The position numbers and the translations under genes were made by a program. DNA of 64,000 nt, from positions 1 to 64,000 of the forward strand of contig NZ_QOHK01000002.1 in the NCBI RefSeq assembly GCF_003319175.1, written 5' to 3'. Source of the stretch: Blastococcus sp. TF02-8. GTDB taxonomy: Bacteria > Actinomycetota > Actinomycetes > Mycobacteriales > Geodermatophilaceae. Position 1 is the stretch's first letter; each line of letters opens with the position of its first letter. This document shows positions 48,617 through 56,803 of this stretch, piece by piece. The notes beneath the pieces are model-generated. The model had not been told where the DNA came from and ran no database searches. It saw only the letters and a program-made list of their open reading frames with translations.

Positions 48617-49633
48617 ATGGCAACGGGTCGCATACGACGGACAGCCCGCCGCGGTCTCGCCGTGGCCGTGCTCGCCTGGATCGGTGTCGCCACGGCCTCC
48701 GTCTCCGGTGCCCCCGAGGCGCAGGCCGCGCCGACGGCCACCGTGCCCATCCGCGACCTCACCCAGCTGGTCGTCTCCGTGGACCAGGGCGGCACGGTCA
48801 CCTTCGTCAACGAGCTGCAGGACAAGCAGCTCAAGGTCGGGGGCACGCTCCTCCCGGCACTGGTCGACGTCACGGTGAAGACCGACGTCGCGCTCACCCT
48901 GCCCGGCCAGCAGCAGCCGAAGACGCTGGCGCCGAAGGAGCAGTTCGCCCAGAAGTTCGACGCCAGCTGTGTCGTGGGCTGCTGGCTGACCTTCACCTAC
49001 CGGTACGAGAGCCGCGCCGCGATCACCCAGCCGCTCATCGATGCCACGAACAAGCTGCTGCCCCCGCTGCCGCGCCCCCAGCCGCTCGTCGTCAACACCC
49101 TCCTCCCGCTGCCGAACCTGGCCGGCGTCAACCTGCCCCAGCTGCCGCCCGTCCAGCTGCCGCCGCTGCCGCAGGTCCAGGTGCCGGGGGGCCCCGGGCA
49201 GACCCCGGTGACGCCGCCGATCGAGCAGCCGAACCAGGACGGCCCGGCCCAGCAGGGCATCGACGGCAGCCAGTACCAGTACCCGCTGGGCGGCGGCGGT
49301 GCCGCGAACCTGGCTCCTGCCACGCGCAGCGCGATCGCTGCCTTCGACCCGTCGGCGTTCTTCGTCCCGGCCACCGGCGGCGGCGCGCGCTCGGCCACCG
49401 GCGGCGGCTCCGGTGGGCTGGCCGGTTCCTACGACGGCGCCTCGGTGCCCGTCTTCGGCCAGCTGGCCGGCCTGGACGGTGCCGCCCTGGACGCGGAGAG
49501 CGCCGAGACGGTGAACGCCTCCGCCGAGCAGCCGGCGACGCTCCCGGCTGCGGCGCTGGCCGCCGTGGTCGCACTGGCCGCCGTCACCGCGGCGCTCGTC
49601 CGCACCCACCAGGCGTCGCGCGCCAGCCGCTGA
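48617..49633 (+). CDS. Secreted protein of unknown function, C-terminally anchored
   Basis: 338 residues with a signal peptide (twin arginines near RRTARRGLAVAVLAWIGVATASVSG, then AQA-AP cleavage). Residues about 40-140 form a beta-rich domain resembling a cupredoxin-like fold (TVTFVNELQDKQLKVGG; FDASCVVGCWLTFTYRYES), but the classical copper ligands are not evident. A Pro/Leu-rich middle region (PPVQLPPLPQVQVP) leads to a Gly-rich part and a C-terminal hydrophobic helix ending HQASRASR, so it is probably membrane-anchored at the C terminus. It lies upstream of rpsF, separated by a terminator. I do not recognise the family. Confidence 0.75.
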   Translation: MATGRIRRTARRGLAVAVLAWIGVATASVSGAPEAQAAPTATVPIRDLTQLVVSVDQGGTVTFVNELQDKQLKVGGTLLPALVDVTVKTDVALTLPGQQQPKTLAPKEQFAQKFDASCVVGCWLTFTYRYESRAAITQPLIDATNKLLPPLPRPQPLVVNTLLPLPNLAGVNLPQLPPVQLPPLPQVQVPGGPGQTPVTPPIEQPNQDGPAQQGIDGSQYQYPLGGGGAANLAPATRSAIAAFDPSAFFVPATGGGARSATGGGSGGLAGSYDGASVPVFGQLAGLDGAALDAESAETVNASAEQPATLPAAALAAVVALAAVTAALVRTHQASRASR

Positions 49634-49647
49634 TCCACTCCGCCACC

Positions 49648-49680
49648 GTGGCCGCCGCCCCCGCCGGGGACGGCGGCCAC
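49648..49680 (+). terminator. Terminator after the secreted-protein gene
   Basis: GTGGCCGCCG and CGGCGGCCAC (10-bp stem) around a C/G-rich loop, 15 bases after the stop. Confidence 0.7.
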
Positions 49681-49735
49681 GGCCGTTCCCGGGGGCCAGG
49701 TGGACGGCGGCCGGGGGCGCGAACCGCGTCGCTGG

Positions 49736-49741
49736 TAGGCT
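49736..49741 (+). promoter_or_regulatory. -10 hexamer TAGGCT of the rpsF operon
   Basis: TAGGCT about 110 bases before rpsF leaves room for the structured leader that follows, unlike the leaderless genes using the same hexamer. Confidence 0.5.
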
Positions 49742-49757
49742 GGACCTGCGCGTTCCG

Positions 49758-49833
49758 GGTCTCGTAGGAGTCCCCGGGGCGCGCGACGCATGTACGACCC
49801 TCCTGCTGCAGATGCTCTGCAGCCGCTGAGACC
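49758..49833 (+). promoter_or_regulatory. Structured 5' leader of the rpsF operon (possible S6:S18 autoregulatory motif)
   Basis: GGTCTC (49758-49763) pairs with GAGACC (49828-49833) to close a domain. Inside are AGGAG/CTCCT complementarity and a perfect hairpin GCTGCAG-ATGCT-CTGCAGC (49805-49823), followed by CCGCT before the closing strand. S6-S18 complexes are known to bind a leader with a CCG element upstream of rpsF in many bacteria; assigning this leader to that class is inference. Confidence 0.5.
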
Positions 49834-49852
49834 AGAGGAGGTGGGGTTCTCC

Positions 49853-50140
49853 GTGCGCAATTACGAACTGATGGTCATCCTCGACCCCGATCTCGAGGAG
49901 CGCACCATCGCTCCCTCGCTCGACCGGTTCCTGACCGTCGTCACCAAGTCCGGTGGCACCGTCAAGACCGAGATCTGGGGCCGCCGTCGGATGGCCTACG
50001 AGATCAAGAAGCAGGTCGAGGGCATCTACGCCATCATCGACATCCAGGCCGAGCCGGCCGCCGTCCAGGAGCTGGACCGCCAGCTGAACCTGAACGAGTC
50101 GGTGCTGCGTACGAAGCTGATGCGGCCCGAGGTCCACTGA
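49853..50140 (+). CDS. rpsF: 30S ribosomal protein S6
   Basis: 95 residues from GTG at 49853, chosen because GGAGGTGGGG lies upstream and the product begins [18 protein letters not shown] as S6 does. The core [26 protein letters not shown] is diagnostic. S6 pairs with S18 in the platform of the small subunit. It opens the rpsF-ssb-rpsR-rplI operon; ssb starts two bases after its stop. Confidence 0.97.
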   Translation: MRNYELMVILDPDLEERTIAPSLDRFLTVVTKSGGTVKTEIWGRRRMAYEIKKQVEGIYAIIDIQAEPAAVQELDRQLNLNESVLRTKLMRPEVH

Positions 50141-50142
50141 CC

Positions 50143-50634
50143 ATGGCCGGCGAAACCGTCATCACCGTGATCGGCAACCTCACCGCCGATCCGGAGCTGC
50201 GCTTCACGCCGTCCGGCGCTGCCGTCGCCAACTTCACCGTGGCGTCGACGCCGCGGACCTTCGACCGTCAGTCGCAGGAGTGGAAGGACGGCGAAGCCCT
50301 CTTCCTCCGCTGCAACGTGTGGCGTCAGGCCGCCGAGAACGTCGCCGAGTCGCTGACCCGCGGCTCCCGCGTGATCGTCAGCGGTCGCCTCAAGCAGCGC
50401 TCCTTCGACACGAAGGAGGGCGAGAAGCGCACCGTCATCGAGCTCGAGGTCGACGAGATCGGCCCCTCGCTGCGCTACGCCACCGCCAAGGTCACCCGCG
50501 CCTCGCGCGGTGAGGGCGGCGGAGGCGGCGGCTTCGGCGGCGGTGGCGGTGGCGGCTTCGGCGGTGGCGGTGGCGGCGGCGTGAGCGACCCCTGGTCGAC
50601 GCCTGCCGGTCCGTCCGACGAGCCGCCCTTCTAA
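50143..50634 (+). CDS. ssb: Single-stranded DNA-binding protein
   Basis: 163 residues. The OB fold spans residues 1-110 ([53 protein letters not shown]). A glycine-rich linker of about 35 residues follows, and the C-terminal tip DEPPF matches the conserved acidic DDxPF motif that recruits partner proteins. It covers single-stranded DNA in replication and repair. It sits between rpsF and rpsR as in most actinobacteria. A palindromic element begins two bases after its stop, separating it from rpsR. Confidence 0.97.
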   Translation: MAGETVITVIGNLTADPELRFTPSGAAVANFTVASTPRTFDRQSQEWKDGEALFLRCNVWRQAAENVAESLTRGSRVIVSGRLKQRSFDTKEGEKRTVIELEVDEIGPSLRYATAKVTRASRGEGGGGGGFGGGGGGGFGGGGGGGVSDPWSTPAGPSDEPPF

Positions 50635-50636
50635 GA

Positions 50637-50693
50637 GGACCCCCTCGCCCCCCACGCCTCGCTCCGCTCGCCGCGGGGCCCTGCGAGGGGGCC
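50637..50693 (+). repeat. Palindromic intergenic element after ssb (terminator/attenuator-like)
   Basis: Starts GAGGACCCCCTCGCCCCCC two bases after the ssb stop and ends CCCTGCGAGGGGGCC. The centre ACGCCTCGCTCCGCTCGCCGCGGGG folds back imperfectly. It is the plus-strand counterpart of the copies after gyrB, gnd and dnaN and lies inside a ribosomal protein operon, so it may attenuate transcription. Confidence 0.78.
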
Positions 50694-50722
50694 GTTCCAT
50701 CACACTTTTCTGGAGAGAGACA

Positions 50723-50959
50723 GTGGCCAAGCCCCCTGTTCGCAAGCCCAAGAAGAAGGTCTGCCAGTTCTGCAAGGACAAGGCGACCTACATCGACTAC
50801 AAGGACACGACCCTGCTGCGGAAGTTCATCTCCGACCGCGGCAAGATCCGTGCCCGCCGCGTCAGCGGCAACTGCAGCCAGCACCAGCGTGACGTCGCCA
50901 CGGCCGTGAAGAACAGCCGTGAGATGGCGCTGCTGCCCTACACCTCCACGGCGCGCTGA
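50723..50959 (+). CDS. rpsR: 30S ribosomal protein S18 (zinc-binding C+ form)
   Basis: 78 residues from GTG at 50723 with GGAGAGAG upstream. S18 partners S6 on the 30S platform. Cysteines in VCQFCKDKA and NCSQHQRDV form a zinc-type C+ S18, the type opposed to the zinc-free C- paralogues induced under zinc limitation in actinobacteria. The core [19 protein letters not shown] is diagnostic. It lies between ssb and rplI, two bases from the latter. Confidence 0.96.
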   Translation: MAKPPVRKPKKKVCQFCKDKATYIDYKDTTLLRKFISDRGKIRARRVSGNCSQHQRDVATAVKNSREMALLPYTSTAR

Positions 50960-50961
50960 TC

Positions 50962-51417
50962 ATGAGCACGATGAAGCTGATCCTCACTGCTGAGGTCACC
51001 GGTCTCGGGTCCTCCGGCGACACCGTCGAGGTCAAGGGTGGCTACGGCCGCAACTTCCTCCTGCCCCGCGGGCTGGCCATCGTCGCCACCCGAGGTGCCG
51101 AGAAGCAGGTCGAGTCCCTGCGCCGGGCGCGTGCCGCCCGCGACGTGCGCTCGCTCGAGGAGGCGCAGGCCGTGGCCGGCCGCCTCGCCGGGCTGACCGT
51201 CCGGGTGCCGGCCCGTGCCGGTGACGGCGGCCGTCTGTTCGGCCGGGTCACCACCGCCGACGTCGCCGCTGCGGTCACCGCCGCCGGTGGCCCGGAGCTC
51301 GACCGTCGTCGCATCGAGCTGCCCAGCAGCATCAAGACCACGGGCCACCACACCGTCACCGTGCGGGTGCACCCCGAGGTCTCCTCCCAGCTGACGATCG
51401 ACGTCGTCGCTGGCTGA
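50962..51417 (+). CDS. rplI: 50S ribosomal protein L9
   Basis: 151 residues. The N-terminal RNA-binding lobe contains [29 protein letters not shown], the L9 signature. A long connecting helix ([22 protein letters not shown]) and the C-terminal lobe ([37 protein letters not shown]) follow. Length is the family norm. It closes the rpsF operon, and a terminator hairpin lies 35 bases downstream. Confidence 0.96.
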   Translation: MSTMKLILTAEVTGLGSSGDTVEVKGGYGRNFLLPRGLAIVATRGAEKQVESLRRARAARDVRSLEEAQAVAGRLAGLTVRVPARAGDGGRLFGRVTTADVAAAVTAAGGPELDRRRIELPSSIKTTGHHTVTVRVHPEVSSQLTIDVVAG

Positions 51418-51451
51418 GCCCGGTGAGCCGCTGAGAGGCTCTGCACCGCCC

Positions 51452-51486
51452 GCGAGGGGCGTCGGACATCCATCCGGCGCCCCTCG
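51452..51486 (+). terminator. Terminator of the rpsF-rplI operon
   Basis: GCGAGGGGCGTCGGA and TCCGGCGCCCCTCGC pair through a short CATCCA loop with one G-U, 35 bases after the rplI stop. Confidence 0.82.
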
Positions 51487-52042
51487 CCGCGTTCGTGGGT
51501 CAGGAGGCCACTGGGCCTGGTGCTGGACATCCGTGGCCGCCGAGCTCGTCGCCGCCGGTCAGCCGTGCCGGCCCTTCCCGGCGATGCCGTCCTGACCAGC
51601 ACGCGTCGTCCCCTCCGCCCCGGAACGGTCGGGTGCTGCCGGTTCTGGGACCCGTCCGTCACGCGGGCACCACCGGTGACAGCGGTGGAAAAAAGTTCCG
51701 GAGAACTTCGCGTCCACAGCCGGGGGACGACGTTCGCGCAGGTCGGGAGCGGCTTCCCCGCCGTCGACCACCGCCCGTCCCCTGCCTTCTCCACATGTCG
51801 ACACGCGTCCGTCCACCGACTTGTCCACAAGTTGTGCAGATCGGCGTGCACATCGGTGTTGGACGCGGGCCCCTCCCGGTTCCTAACGTCCTCCTCGGCC
51901 ACCGCGCACCCGGGACTGTCGGTCCCCTGCGGTAGGCAGGAACCGAACAGCTGTTCGGTCCGGCGCAGTCCGCCGAGCTCGCGTACTTCCCCTGCGCGCA
52001 GTGGTGTCGCGGGCGCGCCCGCAAGGAGATGGAGGTACCCCC
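51487..52042. promoter_or_regulatory. dnaB upstream region with DnaA-box cluster and AT-richer palindrome
   Basis: About 556 bp with no gene. It holds the palindrome AAGTTC-CGGA-GAACTT (51693-51708) preceded by an A-run, GCGTCCACA (51710-51718), TTCTCCACA (51787-51795), and a perfect DnaA box TTGTCCACA (51821-51829) followed by AGTTGTGCAG. An AAGGAG and GGAGG pair near 52023-52036 is the dnaB ribosome binding site. The clustering resembles the dnaN-dnaA spacer. Confidence 0.55.
51821..51829 (+). promoter_or_regulatory. Consensus DnaA box upstream of dnaB
   Basis: Perfect TTGTCCACA, one of only two exact consensus boxes noticed in the window, 214 bases upstream of dnaB. Confidence 0.7.
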
Positions 52043-53413
52043 GTGGCGGTGGCCGACGAGTTCAGCCGACCGTCCGTGACGGCGCCGGAGTACGACCGGC
52101 AGCCGCCGCAGGACGTCGCGGCGGAGCAGTCGGTGCTCGGCGGCATGCTGCTGAGCAAGGACGCGATCGCCGACGTCGTGGAGGTCTTGCACGGCAACGA
52201 CTTCTACCGTCCGGCGCACCAGGTGATCTTCGACTGCATCATCGACCTGTACGGGCGCGGCGAGCCGGCTGACGCGATCACCGTGGCGGCGGAGCTCAAC
52301 CGCACCGACCAGCTGTCGAAAATGGGTGGCGCGGTCTACCTGCACACCCTGATCGCCTCGACGCCGACGGCGGCCAACGCCGGCTACTACGCCGCCATCG
52401 TGGCCGAGCAGGCGGTGCTGCGGCGGCTGGTCGAGGCCGGTACCCGCGTGGTGCAGCTGGGCTACGGCGCCGCCGGCGGCAAGGGCGACGTCGACGACAT
52501 CGTCGACCGCGCCCAGCAGGAGATCTACGACGTCACCGAGAAGCGCATGAGCGAGGACTACTCGCGCCTCGAGGACGTCCTCCAGCCGACGATGGACGAG
52601 CTGGACGCGATCGCCTCCCGCGGCGGCACCGCGCGCGGCGTGCCCACCGGCATCCGCGACCTCGACGAGCTGACCAACGGCCTGCAGGCCGGTCAGATGG
52701 TGGTCATCGCCGCCCGGCCCGGTGTCGGCAAGAGCACCCTGGGCCTGGACATCGCCCGCTCCGCGACGGTCAAGCACGGCATGCCGGCCTGCATCTTCTC
52801 CCTGGAGATGAGCAAGCACGAGATCACCATGCGACTGCTGTCGGCCGAGGCGAAGGTGCCGCTCCACCACATGCGCGCCGGAACGCTGTCCGACGAGGAC
52901 TGGGCGAAGCTCGCCCGCCGGATGGGCGAGGTGGCCGATGCGCCGCTCTACATCGACGACTCGCCGAACATGACGATGATGGAGATCCGGGCCAAGGCCC
53001 GGCGTCTCAAGCAGCGCAACGACCTCAAGCTCATCGTCATCGACTACCTGCAGCTGATGACCTCCGGCAAGAAGGTCGAGAGCCGTCAGCAGGAGGTCTC
53101 GGAGTTCTCCCGCGCGCTGAAGCTGCTGGCCAAGGAGCTCGAGGTCCCGGTGATCGCGATGTCGCAGCTGAACCGTGGATCGGAGCAGCGCCAGGACAAG
53201 AAGCCGATGCTGTCCGACCTCCGCGAGTCCGGCTCGATCGAGCAGGACGCCGACATGGTCATGATGATCCACCGCGAGGACATGTACGAGAAGGAGTCCC
53301 CGCGGGCCGGCGAGGCGGACATCATGCTGGTGAAGCACCGCAACGGCCCCACCGCGAACGTCACCGTCGCCTTCCAGGGCCACTACAGCCGCTTCGTGGA
53401 CATGGCGAACTGA
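52043..53413 (+). CDS. dnaB: Replicative DNA helicase DnaB
   Basis: 456 residues from GTG at 52043 with GGAGG seven bases upstream. The N-terminal domain (PPQDVAAEQSVLGGMLLSKDAIADV) precedes the RecA-like helicase domain. Walker A ARPGVGKST is at 224-232, then FSLEMSKHEITMRLL, Walker B VIDYLQLM, and the DnaB motif LSDLRESGSIEQDADMVMM. The hexamer unwinds DNA ahead of the fork. Many mycobacterial DnaB proteins hold inteins; none is present. The DciA-like protein encoded at 10439 is a candidate loader. Confidence 0.97.
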   Translation: MAVADEFSRPSVTAPEYDRQPPQDVAAEQSVLGGMLLSKDAIADVVEVLHGNDFYRPAHQVIFDCIIDLYGRGEPADAITVAAELNRTDQLSKMGGAVYLHTLIASTPTAANAGYYAAIVAEQAVLRRLVEAGTRVVQLGYGAAGGKGDVDDIVDRAQQEIYDVTEKRMSEDYSRLEDVLQPTMDELDAIASRGGTARGVPTGIRDLDELTNGLQAGQMVVIAARPGVGKSTLGLDIARSATVKHGMPACIFSLEMSKHEITMRLLSAEAKVPLHHMRAGTLSDEDWAKLARRMGEVADAPLYIDDSPNMTMMEIRAKARRLKQRNDLKLIVIDYLQLMTSGKKVESRQQEVSEFSRALKLLAKELEVPVIAMSQLNRGSEQRQDKKPMLSDLRESGSIEQDADMVMMIHREDMYEKESPRAGEADIMLVKHRNGPTANVTVAFQGHYSRFVDMAN

Positions 53414-53432
53414 CCGACGCAGCAAGCGCGCG

Positions 53433-53471
53433 ACGAGAGGCCCGGGACCCGATCGGTCCCGGGCCTCTCGT
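53433..53471 (+). terminator. Terminator of dnaB
   Basis: ACGAGAGGCCCGGGACC and GGTCCCGGGCCTCTCGT form a perfect 17-bp stem with a CGATC loop, 19 bases after the dnaB stop. Confidence 0.92.
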
Positions 53472-53581
53472 GTCGTCGCGGGGTCCCCCGAGCGGGTGCA
53501 ATCAACCGCTGCGCGCGACCCGGTGGTGTGTCGCCGATCACGCTCAGCTAGGAAGGAGCTCCCCGACACCGAGGAGTACCA

Positions 53582-55495
53582 GTGCCCTCTCGTGCCTGGC
53601 GGCGGACGACGACGTCCGCTGCTGCCGCATTCGCCGTGACCGCGACGCTCGCGGCCGCGGCCCCCTCCGCGCTCGCCGCCCCGAACAAGGCCGACCCGGT
53701 CTCGCTGTTCCCCTCCGACAGCCTCACGGTCGCCGACAAGGGTCAGCTGACCGGTCGCCGCGTGAACCTGCCGACGGCGAACTGCGGTGCGCCGATCAGC
53801 TGCGGGCTCACCGCGCAGCTCAACCAGCTCGACGGCTTCGACCTCGACCCGCGCATCGCCGTCCGCTTCGACGGGCCGGTCGACCCGGTCGAGGCCGCCG
53901 CGCGGATCACCCTGCAGGACGCGCACGGCGGCTGGCGCACCGGCGTCGACCGGGTGGTCTACGACCCGGCCACCACGACGCTGTACGCGCACCCCGAGCA
54001 GCAGCTCGCCCCCGGCACCACCTACAAGCTGCGCGTGCAGGGTGGGCCGGCGAACAAGTCCGCTCAGGACACCTTCACCACCATGAGCGCCACCGACGGC
54101 CTCCTGGACCTGCGCAAGCAGATCGACAGCGGCCGGGCGTTCAAGGACTCCGGCATCACCATGCCGGGGCTGCAGATCGACGGGGTCTTCCCGACCGCCG
54201 GCACCCTCGTGCAGCTGGTCGCCGACGTCACCGTCGGCGCACCCGACGCCGCTCCCACGACCGTCGGGTTCACCCAGGCCCCGGGGACCTACGTCTTCGG
54301 CTCCTACCTGGCGCCGAACTGGCTGCGCTCCGACGTGACGATCCAGCAGACGCCGACCCGCGACGCCGGGCCCACGGCGCTGGGCGCCGTCCGGCTGCCG
54401 TTCGTCGCCGTGCTCCCGGCCGGTCCCGCTCCCGCGGGAGGCTGGCCGGTCGCCGTCTTCGGGCACGGTTTCACGGGAAACGCCACGAACGTCATCACGG
54501 CGGCCAGCACGAACATGCAGCGTGGCATCGCCACGATCGGCACCAACGTGGTCGGCCACGGGTACGGTCCCGAGGGAGCGCTCCGGATCACCAGCGGCGG
54601 CAAGGTCACCACGCTGCCCTTCTACGGACGGGGCGTGGACCAGGACGGCAACCGCACGATCGGCAACACCGAGGGCTCCTCGGCCACCGGTGCCGCCACC
54701 GCGCAGTCCTCGCGTGACGCGCTGCGGCAGACCAGCGCCGACATCATGACGCTGATGCGCTCGCTGGGCGGCACCGACGTGGACGGGAACGGGACCGCCG
54801 ACCTCTCCGGCACCGACGTCACCTACTTCGGGCAGAGCTTCGGTGGCATCTACGGCACCATGCTCACCGGCGCCGACCCGAAGGTCGCCCGCGCGGTGCT
54901 CAACGTGCCCGGTGGGCCGATCTCGGAGATCGCGCGGATCTCGCCGTCGTTCCGCCTGCTCACCACCCAGCAGCTCCAGGCCGCGAACCTGCTGAACAGC
55001 ACCGACGCGACGCGGTCGTTCTTCCAGGAGCAGATCCCGCTGCGCGGCGAGGCCCCCGTGGTCGCGCCGGTGCCGGGCGCGCTCGCGATCCAGGACTACC
55101 TGGCGCGGGCGACGTGGCTGAGCCGCTCCGGGAGCCCGGAGACCTTCGCGCCGCTGATCGACGCCGAGCGGGTCCTGCTCCAGGTCGCGTTCGGTGACCA
55201 GACCGTGCCGAACCCGACGTCGTACACGCTGATCGACGCCGGGGACCTGTGGTCGCGCACCAGCCTGTACCGCAACGACCGGACGGCGAACGCGCGCAAC
55301 AACCCGCACGGCTTCCTGCTCTCCGCGCTGCCCGCGGCGGCCGAGGGCAAGGAGCAGATCGCGGCATTCCTCGGCCGTGGCGAGGTCGTCGACCCGGATG
55401 CCGCCGGGAACGTGTGGGAGGTGCCGATCAGCGACCCGGCCCTGCTGCTCACGCTGAACTGGCCCGAGGGCACCCCGGTGCCGTCGCGCCGCTGA
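53582..55495 (+). CDS. Secreted alpha/beta-hydrolase (lipase/esterase-like) with N-terminal Ig-like domain
   Basis: 637 residues from GTG at 53582. A signal peptide (TTTSAAAAFAVTATLAAAAPSALA) is followed by a beta-sandwich segment (IAVRFDGPVDPVEAAARITLQD; GTTYKLRVQGG) as in Ig-like or bacterial lipase N-terminal domains. The hydrolase part shows an oxyanion region VAVFGHGFTGNATN and the nucleophile elbow GQSFGGIYG. A calcium-loop-like DVDGNGTADLSGTD lies just before it. The architecture resembles secreted Lipase_bact_N/VolA proteins; substrate is unknown. It is a single-gene unit between the terminators at 53433 and 55512. Confidence 0.78.
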   Translation: MPSRAWRRTTTSAAAAFAVTATLAAAAPSALAAPNKADPVSLFPSDSLTVADKGQLTGRRVNLPTANCGAPISCGLTAQLNQLDGFDLDPRIAVRFDGPVDPVEAAARITLQDAHGGWRTGVDRVVYDPATTTLYAHPEQQLAPGTTYKLRVQGGPANKSAQDTFTTMSATDGLLDLRKQIDSGRAFKDSGITMPGLQIDGVFPTAGTLVQLVADVTVGAPDAAPTTVGFTQAPGTYVFGSYLAPNWLRSDVTIQQTPTRDAGPTALGAVRLPFVAVLPAGPAPAGGWPVAVFGHGFTGNATNVITAASTNMQRGIATIGTNVVGHGYGPEGALRITSGGKVTTLPFYGRGVDQDGNRTIGNTEGSSATGAATAQSSRDALRQTSADIMTLMRSLGGTDVDGNGTADLSGTDVTYFGQSFGGIYGTMLTGADPKVARAVLNVPGGPISEIARISPSFRLLTTQQLQAANLLNSTDATRSFFQEQIPLRGEAPVVAPVPGALAIQDYLARATWLSRSGSPETFAPLIDAERVLLQVAFGDQTVPNPTSYTLIDAGDLWSRTSLYRNDRTANARNNPHGFLLSALPAAAEGKEQIAAFLGRGEVVDPDAAGNVWEVPISDPALLLTLNWPEGTPVPSRR

Positions 55496-55511
55496 TCGGC
55501 AGCAGGACGAC

Positions 55512-55548
55512 GGAGGGGCCCGGAACCGTGACGGTTCTGGGCCCCTCT
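55512..55548. terminator. Bidirectional terminator between the esterase and desaturase genes
   Basis: GGAGGGGCCCGGAACCGT and ACGGTTCTGGGCCCCTCT form an 18-bp near-perfect stem with a one- to two-base loop, between convergent genes. Confidence 0.85.
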
Positions 55549-55578
55549 GCGTAACGTCTGCTCAGGCGCAACCCTTGC

Positions 55579-56775
55579 TCAGGCGGCGGCCCTCATGAGC
55601 TGGCGACGGACCTGCTTGCCACCGAAGGTCATGCGGGCCAGCTTGACGATCTGCGCCGGGGCGTTCTTCGGCGTCGTCTCCGCCAGCCAGCCGTTGGGCA
55701 GGGAGAGGCGGATGACCTTGTGCCACGCGCTTGCGACCTGCTTGTACAGCGGAGCGGAGTGATAGGTCAGCCCGTAGCGGTCGAAGACGTCCTTCACCTT
55801 CGGCGCGATCTCCGCGTACCGGTTGCTCGGGATGTCCGGGAACAGGTGGTGCTCCACCTGGTGGCTCAGGTTGCCGGTCATGATGTGCATGGCCTTGCTG
55901 CCCGAGATGTTGGCCGAGCCCAGCATCTGCCGGACGTACCACTCACCGCGGGTCTCGCCGTCGATGGAGGTCTTCTCGAAGGTCTCGACGCCCTCGGGGA
56001 AGTGCCCGCACATGATCACCGAGTGCGACCAGAGGTTGCGCACCACGTTGGCGGTGAAGTTGGCGACCAGGGTCGGCACGAACGAGGGGCCCGACAGGAT
56101 CGGGTGCGCCAGGTAGTCCTTGGCCGCCTGGTTGCGGATCTTCTTCAGGACGTTCTTGGCATCGGCCCGGAACTTCGGGTTGCTGCGCCGCTTCTTGGTG
56201 GCCAGGTTCTTGCCCAGCTCGAGGTCGTAGGCGGCGATGCCGTACTCGAAGAAGCACGCGTTGATGAAGTTCCAGAGCGGCTGCGCCAGGTACATCGGGT
56301 GCCACTTCTGGTCCTCGTCGACGCGCATGATGCCGTAGCCGAGGTCGTTGTCCTTGCCGACGACGTTCGTGTACGTGTGGTGCAGCTCGTTGTGCGAGTG
56401 CTTCCACTGCTCGGCGGGGCTGGCCATGTCCCACTCCCACGTCGTGGAGTGGATCTTCGGGTCGCGCATCCAGTCCCACTGGCCGTGCAGGATGTTGTGC
56501 CCGATCTCCATGTTCTCCAGGATCTTGGCGACCGAGAGGCCGACCGTCCCGAGCACGAAGGCCGGCGGGAAGATCGAGGCCAGGAGGACGGCGCGGCTGC
56601 CGAGCTCGAGCTTGCGCTGCACGTCGATGACGGTGCGGATGTACTTCGCGTCGTTCTCGCCGAGGCTGTCGCGCACCTCCTGGCGGATGGTGTCGAGCTC
56701 CTTGCCGATGAGCTCGATGTCCTCCGCGCTCAGGTGGGCGATCGGGTTCTCGGGCTTCTTCTGGATGACGGTCAT
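55579..56775 (-). CDS. Membrane fatty acid (acyl-CoA) desaturase, DesA3-like
   Basis: 398 residues from ATG at 56775; the longer frame is shadow. Three histidine boxes of the di-iron desaturase family are visible: GHNILHGQWDW (residues 92-102), HSHNELHHTYTN (126-137) and QVEHHLFPDIPSNRY near 320. Hydrophobic segments lie around 60-85 and 195-260. It introduces a cis double bond into acyl chains in the membrane with electrons from the oxidoreductase encoded directly upstream. This pair matches DesA3 (Rv3229c) and its reductase Rv3230c in mycobacteria. Confidence 0.92.
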   Translation of the reverse strand: MTVIQKKPENPIAHLSAEDIELIGKELDTIRQEVRDSLGENDAKYIRTVIDVQRKLELGSRAVLLASIFPPAFVLGTVGLSVAKILENMEIGHNILHGQWDWMRDPKIHSTTWEWDMASPAEQWKHSHNELHHTYTNVVGKDNDLGYGIMRVDEDQKWHPMYLAQPLWNFINACFFEYGIAAYDLELGKNLATKKRRSNPKFRADAKNVLKKIRNQAAKDYLAHPILSGPSFVPTLVANFTANVVRNLWSHSVIMCGHFPEGVETFEKTSIDGETRGEWYVRQMLGSANISGSKAMHIMTGNLSHQVEHHLFPDIPSNRYAEIAPKVKDVFDRYGLTYHSAPLYKQVASAWHKVIRLSLPNGWLAETTPKNAPAQIVKLARMTFGGKQVRRQLMRAAA

Positions 56776-56803
56776 GGTGTCCGGCTCCTCTGGTTCAGCT
56801 GGA

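Noticed and set aside
52043-53413. Intein in dnaB or gyrases
   Set aside because: DnaB, GyrA and GyrB have normal lengths and uninterrupted active-site motifs.
56430-56452. CCACTCCCACGTCGTGGAGTGG palindrome in the desaturase gene
   Set aside because: It lies within a conserved coding stretch (HSTTWEWDM) and is explained by codon choice.
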